A stretch of DNA of 58,182 bases from Acidobacteriota bacterium (lineage in GTDB: Bacteria; Acidobacteriota; Terriglobia; Bryobacterales; Bryobacteraceae). Where the stretch lies: the NCBI GenBank assembly GCA_005808475.1, contig SYLY01000387.1:1-58182 (forward strand). Reading direction: 5' to 3'. Numbering within the stretch: position 1 is the stretch's first letter; the number at the start of each line of letters is the position of its first letter. Below, in pieces: positions 8,857 to 15,743 of the stretch. Below the pieces are notes generated by a model. That model worked only from the letters and a program-made list of their open reading frames with translations. It was not told the DNA's origin and did no database searches. Both the position numbers and the translations under genes were made by a program.

Positions 8857-8987
8857 TCATGTAAAGAATAAACGTTGGCGCTTTGCTTGTCAAGATGAAG
8901 GCTTGTTTTAAAGTTAAGTTTAATACAATACAGCAATACACTTTTACAAGTGTACAAGTCTTGTCACCCCACTCGCACTCCCGTACC
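8857..8987. promoter_or_regulatory. AT-rich parA upstream region with repeated CTTGT/ACAAG pentamers, candidate parS/operator
   Basis: This is one of the few AT-rich stretches in the window. CTTGT or its complement ACAAG occurs at 8886-8890, 8902-8906, 8946-8950, 8954-8958 and 8960-8964. The last three form the compact block ACAAGTGTACAAGTCTTGT. Short clustered repeats next to a ParA/RHH operon are typical of centromere and operator sites. The region must also hold the promoters of parA (leftward) and probably of the exosortase gene (rightward). Confidence 0.5.
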
Positions 8988-9863
8988 ATGGATGTGATGA
9001 CCCTGGAGGCTCCCGCCACACCCCGGGCGACGCCCGTCCCCTGGACGGCCATCGTCTTCTTCTCCGCTCTCCTGCTGCTCGCTTTCTACGATGTCCTCGC
9101 CGGAATGCTCGACGAATGGCTCAACGACGGCGACATGGGTCACGGCCTCGCCGTGCCTCCCTTTGCGGCCTATGTCGCCTGGCGCGCCCGCGACCGCCTT
9201 CTCGCCCTTCCCCGCTCCCACAGCGCCTGGGGCTTCGCGCTCATCGCGTGGGGCGGACTGCAACTGGCGGCCGGCACTCTCGGCGCCGAAATGTTCGTCG
9301 CCCGGACCGCGCTCGTCATCACGCTGGCCGGCATCGTGCTCGCGCTCGGCGGATTTCCGCTTTTCCGGGCACTCGCGTTTCCGCTGTTCGCGCTCTTGTT
9401 CATGGTCAGAATCCCGAACATCTTGTACCTCCAGGTGACCTTCCCGCTCCAACTGTTCGCCAGCGCGGTGGCCTCCTCGGTGCTCACCTGGATCGATATT
9501 CCGGTGTTTCGCGAAGGCAACATTCTCCATCTGGCCAATCGCGATCTTTCCGTCGTCGACGCCTGCAGCGGCATCCGGTCTCTTCTGACGCTGACCTTTC
9601 TCTCGCTCGTCTATGCCTACCTGTTCGACGAGAAGCCCTGGATGCGGGCCGTGCTGTTCGTGCTTACCATCCCGATCGCGGTCGCCGCCAACGCCTTCCG
9701 GGTCACCATGACCGGCATCGTCAGCGCCTACAAGCCGGAACTCGCCGAGGGGACGCTCCACGAACTGGAGGGCGGCATGATCTTTTTCCTGGCCGTGCTG
9801 TGCATGTTCGCCGCCCACCACGCCATCGAATTCGCGTGGAACCGGCTAAAGCGCACGGCCTGA
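8988..9863 (+). CDS. Exosortase (EpsH/XrtA-like transpeptidase)
   Basis: A 291-aa integral membrane protein with about eight hydrophobic helices. The exosortase catalytic triad is visible: Cys193 in DACSGIRS, Arg238 in ANAFRVT and His258 in GTLHELEGG. The N-terminal motif DMGHG at 49-53 is also typical. Exosortases cleave PEP-CTERM tails and attach proteins to the surface or a glycan. No protein in this window ends in a recognisable PEP-CTERM tail, so substrates must be encoded elsewhere. It is a stand-alone enzyme without the EpsI fusion. ATG 8988 was chosen because the upstream extension lies in the AT-rich regulatory gap. Confidence 0.93.
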   Translation: MDVMTLEAPATPRATPVPWTAIVFFSALLLLAFYDVLAGMLDEWLNDGDMGHGLAVPPFAAYVAWRARDRLLALPRSHSAWGFALIAWGGLQLAAGTLGAEMFVARTALVITLAGIVLALGGFPLFRALAFPLFALLFMVRIPNILYLQVTFPLQLFASAVASSVLTWIDIPVFREGNILHLANRDLSVVDACSGIRSLLTLTFLSLVYAYLFDEKPWMRAVLFVLTIPIAVAANAFRVTMTGIVSAYKPELAEGTLHELEGGMIFFLAVLCMFAAHHAIEFAWNRLKRTA

Positions 9864-9878
9864 GCGGCCGATGAAGCA

Positions 9879-9898
9879 GTCGCCCGCTCGCGGGCGAC
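9879..9898 (+). terminator. Strong hairpin directly before the fliW start codon
   Basis: GTCGCCCG and CGGGCGAC form a perfect 8-bp stem with loop CTCG, ending one base before ATG 9900. It would bury the ribosome-binding region. It could end exosortase transcription or restrain fliW translation. No T-run follows. Confidence 0.5.
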
Positions 9899-9899
9899 C

Positions 9900-10322
9900 A
9901 TGGCTCAACTGGCGACCCCTCATTTCGGCGTGCTCACCTACGCCGAGTCCGACGTCTACTATTTTCCCGGCGGCCTACCGGCGTTCGAGGCGCTCACCCG
10001 CTTTGTCCTGGTCGAGCGGCCAGCCACCGCGCCGATCGTGTTCCTTCAATCCATCGAGGATCCCGAACTCGCCTTTCTCACGGTTCCGGCCACCCGCATC
10101 GCGGCCGGATACCGGATTCCCGAAACCGCGGCGTCGGGCGAGGGCGGCGAACTGCTCCCGCTGGCCATCCTGACCGTTCGCGGCTCGGAGGTGACCGCCA
10201 ACCTCCGCGCCCCCGTCTTGCTCGATCCAGCCACCCGCACCGGATTCCAGGCCGTCCCCCTCGACTCGCCCTATTCGCTGCGCCACCCGCTGCCGCTGCC
10301 CGGAGGTCCCCCATGCTCGTAA
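9900..10322 (+). CDS. fliW: Flagellar assembly factor FliW
   Basis: A 140-aa FliW. It starts with the typical pattern of a beta-strand, then VYYFPGGLPAFE at about 20-31 and the FLQSIEDPELAFL segment. FliW binds newly made flagellin; when flagellin is exported, freed FliW binds CsrA and lifts its repression of flagellin mRNA. Both partners are present here: csrA overlaps its 3' end by 10 bp and two flagellin genes follow. A strong hairpin occupies the expected ribosome-binding site, so translation may be weak or unusual. Confidence 0.95.
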   Translation: MAQLATPHFGVLTYAESDVYYFPGGLPAFEALTRFVLVERPATAPIVFLQSIEDPELAFLTVPATRIAAGYRIPETAASGEGGELLPLAILTVRGSEVTANLRAPVLLDPATRTGFQAVPLDSPYSLRHPLPLPGGPPCS

Positions 10323-10552
10323 TCCGCCGCCGCGCCGGGGAGTCGTTGACGATCGGCGGCGGCATCGAGATCCGCGTTCTCGAGACGACGCCGCAGCGCG
10401 TCACCATCGGCATCGTCGCGCCGCCCGACGTGCTCATCCTCCGCAACGAGATCCGGGAGCAGAACCGCGAAGCGGCCGGGTCCATCCGCGCCCCCATCGC
10501 GCCCCAACTCGCCGCCCGCCTGGCCTGCCTCGGCCCGGCGGCGGAAATCTGA
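10313..10552 (+). CDS. csrA: Carbon storage regulator CsrA
   Basis: A 79-aa CsrA. The family pattern MLVIRRRAGESLTIG at 1-15 is followed by the conserved VTIGI and RNEI segments. The tail after residue 55 is longer than in the E. coli protein, as in FliW-regulated CsrA proteins. CsrA dimers bind GGA motifs in hairpin loops and over ribosome-binding sites. A GGAGG sequence inside fliW sits at good distance before the ATG. The flagellin leader just downstream carries matching target motifs. Confidence 0.95.
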   Translation: MLVIRRRAGESLTIGGGIEIRVLETTPQRVTIGIVAPPDVLILRNEIREQNREAAGSIRAPIAPQLAARLACLGPAAEI

Positions 10553-10573
10553 CGCGACAAAATTTCGTCGCGT
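10552..10573 (+). terminator. Hairpin at the csrA stop codon
   Basis: ACGCGAC and GTCGCGT make a perfect 7-bp stem around the loop AAAATTTC. It begins in the csrA stop codon. The following sequence is pyrimidine-rich but has no real T-run, so it may be a weak terminator or processing site. Confidence 0.45.
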
Positions 10574-10595
10574 TCCTCCATTTCTCTCCGATAAG
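10568..10595 (+). promoter_or_regulatory. Candidate flagellar sigma-28-type promoter of flagellin 1
   Basis: CCGATAAG at 10588-10595 matches the core of the sigma-28 -10 box (GCCGATAA). TCG lies exactly 20 bases upstream, with a pyrimidine-rich spacer between. The same TCG-N17-CCGATAAG arrangement recurs before flagellin 2. The -35 side does not match the enterobacterial consensus. Confidence 0.5.
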
Positions 10596-10645
10596 CCCCT
10601 CGTAACCACAAACAGGAGGGCGCGCCCGACCAAGGGCGGCGTCCA

Positions 10646-10690
10646 CCGGGTAAGGACACCCGGAAACACGCCTCGAGAGGAGAGACAATG
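10646..10690 (+). promoter_or_regulatory. Two CsrA-type binding sites in the flagellin 1 mRNA leader
   Basis: CCGGGT and ACCCGG (10646-10651 and 10658-10663) form a perfect stem that displays AAGGAC in the loop, the classic CsrA target. A second GGA (10679-10681) lies in the Shine-Dalgarno sequence GAGGAGAG before ATG 10688. The B. subtilis hag leader, controlled by CsrA and FliW, has the same layout of one upstream hairpin site and one site over the ribosome-binding sequence. Confidence 0.7.
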
Positions 10691-13045
10691 GCATTCTCGA
10701 TCAACACCAATATTGCGTCCCTACAGGCGCAAGAATATCTGCGAGTCAATCAGGACTTCCAGCAGAAAACCATCAACCGCGTCACGTCCGGACTCCGAAT
10801 CATCAGTTCCGGCGACGACGCGGCGGGCCTCGCCATCGCCAACACGTTCCGGTCCGACCGGGCCGTGCTGACCCAGGGCATCCGCAACGCCAACGACGGG
10901 CTTTCGACGTTGCAGACGATCGACGGCGGCCTCAACAACATTTCACAACTGCTCGACCGCGCGCGCACCCTCGCCGCGCAATCGGCGTCGGGCACCTTCA
11001 GCGGCGACCGCAGCGTGCTCAACAGCGAGTTCTCGAGCGTGGTCACCGAAATCGACCGCCAGGGCCAGGCGATCGGCCTCAACACGGGCGGCGCCTTCGC
11101 CGCGTCGTTGAGCGTGTTCATCGGCGGCGGCCGGGGTTCGACCGACGGGACCAAGATCACCAACGGCTCGGTCGGCCTCGACCTGAGCACCTCCACCGTC
11201 GACGCCCGCAGTTTGAAGTTGAAAGGCTTTCAGGCCGTCGGCGCCAACGCCACCGACGTCGACGAGATCATCGCCGACACCACCAATACGTCCTCCGAGG
11301 TAGTCTCAGGCAAAACCGACTTCTTCTTCCGCGGCGCCGGGTTCTCCGACGACGACCGCATCCGCGTTTCGGTGAACCTCAACGGCGTCGACGACGCCGA
11401 CGAACTGGTCACCACCATCAACAACGCGCTGACCGAGGCGGGCAACGTCGGGGTTGGCTCGGCCGCCAACTTCAAGAACGCCGGAATCCGCGCCAAGGTG
11501 ATCACCGATTCGAGCAACAACCAGAAACTGGTGTTCGAGTCGTCGTCGACCGCGTTCCAGGTATCGGCCGGGGACCGGCTCTCCAACGCGCTGCTCGGCA
11601 ATCACTCGAGCAACACCGGAAACTCGCTCGACTACGCGGTGACCGGCGCGGCCTCGGCCGCCAGCACCGGCACCACGTTCGCGGCCGCGCGGGACGTCAT
11701 TGTCCGCGTGCAAGGCGGCTCGATCGCCTCGGCGGTCGACCTGACGTTGTCGGTGACCACCTCGACCACCGTCGACACCGCCCTCACCAGCCTGTCGTCG
11801 CTCGTCGCCAACAACTCGTCACTCGTCGCGGCCGGAATCTCGGTCAGCTCGTCCTCGGCCGGGGCGGCGGTGCAGTTCACCTCCAAGCGCGGCGAGAACT
11901 TCGAGGTCCAGGCGGTCAACGACGTCGCCAACCGGCTCGGCCTGGGGTCGGCGCAGAACACGACCTCAACCACGTCCTCGAGCTTCGACGTGACAAGCCT
12001 CACCTCGGCGGCGGTGGCAACCGGCTCGGGCGCGCAAACGCTGGCCATCTCGGTCGGCGGCGGCTCCTACGTCACCGTTTCCCACACCTTCACGACGGCG
12101 ACGACGGCTTCCGACATCGTCTCCACTCTCAACACCGCCTTCGCCTCCACGTCGAGCCTGCAACAGGCCGGCCTGGTCGCTTCAACCGGCGCGGGCAGCA
12201 CGTTCGTGATCAGTTCCAATAACGGGACCTACGTTCGCGTGAGCTCGAACACCTCGGGCGGCTCCTACGGTTTCGGAACCATCGCCGGATCGGCCTCGAC
12301 GACGGCGGCGACCGGCGGGTCCAACACCACCTCGGCCGCGTTGAGTTCGGGCGGCGCCGCCTCCTCCGGCCTTCTGGCCTTCTCCTCGATCCGCAATGGC
12401 AACGACGATCAGTTGATCACCTTGACGACCAAGGACGCGAGCGGGACCGAGCAATCGCTCGCCATCACGCTCCAGGCCGACAGCACCGCGCAACGCGGCC
12501 GGTCGATCGACGAGGCGATCAACTACATCAACACGCAAATCCAGGCGTCGTCGAGCGCCGACGTCAAAAAGATCACCGCCGTCAAGGAGCGCGATGCCGC
12601 CGCCGGAGGCGCCGAGAAGATCCGCTTCATCAGTTCGAATCCGGCGTTCAAGGTTTCGGTCGGCGACAACCCGAACGACACCGGCGTCACGACCGGCCAG
12701 GGTTCGGTGGTTACTTCGTCGCTTTTGTCGGGCGGCTCCAACATCGACATCGAGTCCCAGACCAACGCCGAGGCAGCCGTTTCCGCGCTCGCCGCGGCGG
12801 TGACCGAACTCGGCAAGGTGCAAGCGACGATCGGACGAGGCCAGAACCAGCTCAACTTCGCGGTAAGTCTCGCCCAAACGCAGTTGAACAACCTCGCCGC
12901 GAGCGAATCGCGGATTCGCGACGCCGATCTGGCGTCGGAGGCCGCCAACCTGACCAAGGCGCAGATCCTGCAACAGGCGGGCATCGCCGCGCTGGCGCAG
13001 GCCAACTCGGCGCCGCAGGCCGTGCTCAGCTTGCTGAGGGGATAG
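10688..13045 (+). CDS. fliC: Flagellin 1, large hypervariable central domain
   Basis: A 785-aa flagellin. The conserved D0/D1 helices lie at residues 1 to about 150 (INTNIASLQAQEYL, SSGDDAAGLAIANTFRSD) and about 690-785 (ESRIRDADLASEAA, ending in QAVLSLLRG). The roughly 540 residues between are very rich in Ser, Thr, Ala and Gly and contain flagellin_IN-like segments. Typical flagellins are 270-500 aa. The exposed Ser/Thr-rich domain fits heavy O-glycosylation by the operon downstream. The gene has a strong GAGGAG ribosome-binding sequence and CsrA sites. The tandem paralogue follows at 13256. Confidence 0.95.
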   Translation: MAFSINTNIASLQAQEYLRVNQDFQQKTINRVTSGLRIISSGDDAAGLAIANTFRSDRAVLTQGIRNANDGLSTLQTIDGGLNNISQLLDRARTLAAQSASGTFSGDRSVLNSEFSSVVTEIDRQGQAIGLNTGGAFAASLSVFIGGGRGSTDGTKITNGSVGLDLSTSTVDARSLKLKGFQAVGANATDVDEIIADTTNTSSEVVSGKTDFFFRGAGFSDDDRIRVSVNLNGVDDADELVTTINNALTEAGNVGVGSAANFKNAGIRAKVITDSSNNQKLVFESSSTAFQVSAGDRLSNALLGNHSSNTGNSLDYAVTGAASAASTGTTFAAARDVIVRVQGGSIASAVDLTLSVTTSTTVDTALTSLSSLVANNSSLVAAGISVSSSSAGAAVQFTSKRGENFEVQAVNDVANRLGLGSAQNTTSTTSSSFDVTSLTSAAVATGSGAQTLAISVGGGSYVTVSHTFTTATTASDIVSTLNTAFASTSSLQQAGLVASTGAGSTFVISSNNGTYVRVSSNTSGGSYGFGTIAGSASTTAATGGSNTTSAALSSGGAASSGLLAFSSIRNGNDDQLITLTTKDASGTEQSLAITLQADSTAQRGRSIDEAINYINTQIQASSSADVKKITAVKERDAAAGGAEKIRFISSNPAFKVSVGDNPNDTGVTTGQGSVVTSSLLSGGSNIDIESQTNAEAAVSALAAAVTELGKVQATIGRGQNQLNFAVSLAQTQLNNLAASESRIRDADLASEAANLTKAQILQQAGIAALAQANSAPQAVLSLLRG

Positions 13046-13057
13046 CCCTACGCGGGA

Positions 13058-13084
13058 TAGCCCCGGCCCGGCTCGCCGGGGCTA
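13058..13084 (+). terminator. Strong hairpin after flagellin 1
   Basis: TAGCCCCGGC and GCCGGGGCTA pair over 10 bp with loop CCGGCTC, 12 bases after the stop codon. There is no T-run, as is common in high-GC genomes. It probably ends or protects the flagellin 1 transcript. Confidence 0.65.
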
Positions 13085-13101
13085 AACGTTCGCCAGCGCC
13101 T

Positions 13102-13131
13102 GGCCGCGGAAATCGCCCGAGATCCGCGGCC
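13102..13131 (+). terminator. Second hairpin between the flagellin genes
   Basis: GGCCGCGGA and TCCGCGGCC form a perfect 9-bp stem with a 12-nt loop. Together with the hairpin at 13058 it forms a tandem structure that would insulate the two flagellin genes from each other. Confidence 0.5.
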
Positions 13132-13148
13132 GGCGCCGCTTTGCCATA

Positions 13149-13176
13149 TCGAAACCCCTCCCACTTCCCCGATAAG
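13149..13176 (+). promoter_or_regulatory. Candidate sigma-28-type promoter of flagellin 2
   Basis: CCGATAAG at 13169-13176 with TCG 20 bases upstream repeats the spacing seen before flagellin 1. The spacer is again C/T-rich. A promoter here, after two hairpins, implies separate transcription of flagellin 2. Confidence 0.5.
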
Positions 13177-13219
13177 GGCAACGTGAGACCCACGGGCCAT
13201 CGAGCCCAAGGGCCTCGCG

Positions 13220-13258
13220 CGCCGCCCTTTCCGGACGGCGAGCCGGGGGTTTGGAATG
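13220..13258 (+). promoter_or_regulatory. Flagellin 2 leader hairpin and start region with GGA motifs
   Basis: CGCCG and CGGCG (13220-13224 and 13236-13240) can pair, with a GGA at the 3' side of the loop (13233-13235). A second GGA touches the start codon (13253-13255, ATG 13256). The Shine-Dalgarno sequence is only a G-run. This could be a weaker CsrA target than the flagellin 1 leader. Confidence 0.4.
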
Positions 13259-15622
13259 GCATACACCGTCAATACGAATATCGCTTCCCTGCAGGCGCAA
13301 GAGTACCTGCGCGTCAACCAGGAATTCCAGCAGAAGACCATCAGCCGCGTCACGTCGGGACTGCGCATCGTCAGTTCCGGCGACGACGCGGCCGGTCTGG
13401 CGATCGCCAATACGTTCCGCAGCGATCGATCCGTGCTGACCCAGGGCGTTCGCAACGCCAACGACGGCCTGTCGACCCTGCAAACCATCGACGGCGGCCT
13501 CAACAACATTTCCCAGCTTCTCGACCGCGCCCGCACGCTGGCCGCGCAATCGGCCTCGGGCACCTTCACCGGCGACCGCGCCGTGTTGAATTCCGAGTTT
13601 CAAAGCGTCGTCGGCGAGATCGACCGCCAGGCGACCGCCATCGGTCTCGACACCGGCGGGCTGTTCGCCAAGAACCTGTCGGTTTTCATCGGCGGCGGCA
13701 AGGGCTCCACCTCGGCGGCTCAGATCGCCAACGGGTCGGTCTCGGTCGATCTGAGCACGTCGACCGTCGACGCGCGCAGCCTGTCGATCAAGGGCCTGCA
13801 GGTGACCGGAGCCTATGCCCGCGACGTCGATCAGATTCTGGCCGACACGACCAACGTATCCTCGGAAGCAGTGCCGGGGTACACCGATTTCTACTTCCGG
13901 GGACCGGGCTTTTCCGACGGCAGCCGCACGCGCGTTTCGGTGAACCTCAACGGAGTGGACGACGCCGACAAGCTCGTCACCGCCATCAACAGCGCCATCG
14001 ACCAGGCCGGGAGCGGCGGCGTGTCCTCGTCCACCAACTTCAAGAACGCGCGCATCCGGGCCGCGCTCGTCGTCGATTCGAGCAACAACCGCCGGCTCGT
14101 GTTCCAGTCCTCCACGGCGTCGTTCCAGGTCGGCGCCGGAGACCGGCTCTCCAACGCGCTGCTCGGCAACGCCACCGCCAGCGGCTCGAGCACCGGCGTC
14201 GCGCTCGACTACACGGTGTCGGGAGCGGCCACGGCGGCCACCACCGGCACGACGTTCCCGGCCGCCCGCGACATCGTCGTGCGTCTGCAAAGCGGATCGC
14301 TGACCTCGCCCACCGACTTGACGCTGTCGGTCACCACGTCGACCACCGTCGACACGGCGCTGACCAGCCTGTCATCGCTTGTCGCCAACAACTCGTCGCT
14401 GATCGCCGCGGGCATCTCGGTCACCTCGGCCTCGCCGAACGGAAACATCGTGTTCACCTCCAAGCGCGGCGAGAACTTCGAGGTGCTTGCCGTCAACGAC
14501 GCCGGCAACCGGCTCGGACTCGGCGCCGCTCAGAACACCACGTCGACCTCGCCCGGGAGCTTCGACGTCTCCTCCATCACCTCGGCTGCCATCTCGACCG
14601 GATCCGGCGCCCACGTACTGGCGCTGTCGATCGGAGCCGGCGACTACGTCACGCTGTCGCATACCTTTACCACGGCGACCACGGCCGCCGACATCGTCAA
14701 CACGCTGAACTCGAGCTTCGCCTCCAACGCGACGCTGCAACAGGCCGGGCTCGCCGCCTCCACCGGCGCCGGCGCGACGATCGTGATCGCCTCCAACAAC
14801 GGTTCCTACTTCCGCGTCAGCTCGAACACAGCCGGCGCGGGATACGGATTCGGCGTCCTCACGGGCGCGACGGCGACGACCTCGGTTTCGACCGGCTCGG
14901 CGACCTCGTCGGCCACGGTGAACTCCGGCGGCGCCTCGGCCTCGGCGCTGCTTGCGTTCTCTCCGATCCGGTCGGGCAATGACGATCAGCTCATCACCAT
15001 CACGGCGAAGGACTCGACCGGAGTCGAGCGGTCGCTCGCCTTGACGCTCGCCGCCGACACGTCGGCCCAACGCGCGCGGACCGTCGACGAGGCGCTTCGC
15101 TACATCAATGCGCAAATCCAGGCGTCGTCGAGCGAGGACCTGCGCAAGATCGTGGCTGTCAAGGAGCGCGACCCGGCGGCGGGCGGCGCCGAGAAGATCC
15201 GGTTCCTCAGCCCGCTCGATTCGTTCCAGGTATCGGTGGCCGTCAATCCGGGTTCGGCCGGCATCACCACCGGGCAGGGCGCCGTGGCCGCGTCGTCGGT
15301 GCTCTCCGGCGGATCGGCGGTCGACATCGCCACGCAGGGCAACGCCGAATCGGCGGTGATCGCGCTCGCCCGCGCGGTCTCCTACCTGGGGAGCGTGCAA
15401 GCGGTGGTCGGCCGCGGACAAAACCAGTTCAACTTCGCCATCGCCCTGGCGCAAACCCAGATCATCAACCTGAACGCGAGCGAGTCGCGCATCCGCGATG
15501 CCGATCTGGCCGCCGAGGCGGCCAACCTCACCAAGGCGCAAATCCTCCAGCAGGCGGGCGTGGCGGCGCTGTCGCAGGCCAACTCGGCGCCGCAGGCCGT
15601 GCTCAGCCTACTCCAGCAATAG
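13256..15622 (+). CDS. fliC: Flagellin 2, large paralogue of flagellin 1
   Basis: A 788-aa flagellin, nearly colinear with flagellin 1. The N-terminal 110 residues are almost the same, with INTNIASLQAQEYLRVN and SSGDDAAGLAIANTFRSD, and the C-terminal helix region ends QAVLSLLQQ. Much of the central domain is also shared, with scattered substitutions and small insertions. It is read from its own probable promoter after two hairpins. Two flagellins of this size may be co-assembled or used alternately. The long shared DNA segments would allow recombination between the genes. Confidence 0.95.
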   Translation: MAYTVNTNIASLQAQEYLRVNQEFQQKTISRVTSGLRIVSSGDDAAGLAIANTFRSDRSVLTQGVRNANDGLSTLQTIDGGLNNISQLLDRARTLAAQSASGTFTGDRAVLNSEFQSVVGEIDRQATAIGLDTGGLFAKNLSVFIGGGKGSTSAAQIANGSVSVDLSTSTVDARSLSIKGLQVTGAYARDVDQILADTTNVSSEAVPGYTDFYFRGPGFSDGSRTRVSVNLNGVDDADKLVTAINSAIDQAGSGGVSSSTNFKNARIRAALVVDSSNNRRLVFQSSTASFQVGAGDRLSNALLGNATASGSSTGVALDYTVSGAATAATTGTTFPAARDIVVRLQSGSLTSPTDLTLSVTTSTTVDTALTSLSSLVANNSSLIAAGISVTSASPNGNIVFTSKRGENFEVLAVNDAGNRLGLGAAQNTTSTSPGSFDVSSITSAAISTGSGAHVLALSIGAGDYVTLSHTFTTATTAADIVNTLNSSFASNATLQQAGLAASTGAGATIVIASNNGSYFRVSSNTAGAGYGFGVLTGATATTSVSTGSATSSATVNSGGASASALLAFSPIRSGNDDQLITITAKDSTGVERSLALTLAADTSAQRARTVDEALRYINAQIQASSSEDLRKIVAVKERDPAAGGAEKIRFLSPLDSFQVSVAVNPGSAGITTGQGAVAASSVLSGGSAVDIATQGNAESAVIALARAVSYLGSVQAVVGRGQNQFNFAIALAQTQIINLNASESRIRDADLAAEAANLTKAQILQQAGVAALSQANSAPQAVLSLLQQ

Positions 15623-15703
15623 CTCCCCGGGGTTAGACGGGGTAACAGAGGAAATCGGAAGAGGGGGCTATAGATAGGCGGGAGAGTGGACGAATGATAG
15701 TCA

Positions 15704-15724
15704 GAGCCCGCGCCCGGCGGGCTC
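15704..15724 (+). terminator. Hairpin between flagellin 2 and the glycosylation operon
   Basis: GAGCCCGC and GCGGGCTC form a perfect 8-bp stem with loop GCCCG, followed by a CT-rich tract. It ends 19 bases before the GTG start of the next gene. It may end the abundant flagellin message while letting a fraction read into the glycosylation operon. Confidence 0.55.
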
Positions 15725-15743
15725 CCCTCCTCCTCCTCTCGTC

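Noticed and set aside
13082..15541. Antisense frames of up to 402 codons opposite flagellin 2
   Set aside because: They mirror the Ser/Thr/Ala-rich flagellin repeats as Arg/Gly/Asp-rich nonsense and have no start signals.
10688..15622. CRISPR-like or simple tandem repeats in the flagellin genes
   Set aside because: The similarity is between two paralogous genes. There are no regularly spaced short repeats with unique spacers here or elsewhere in the window.
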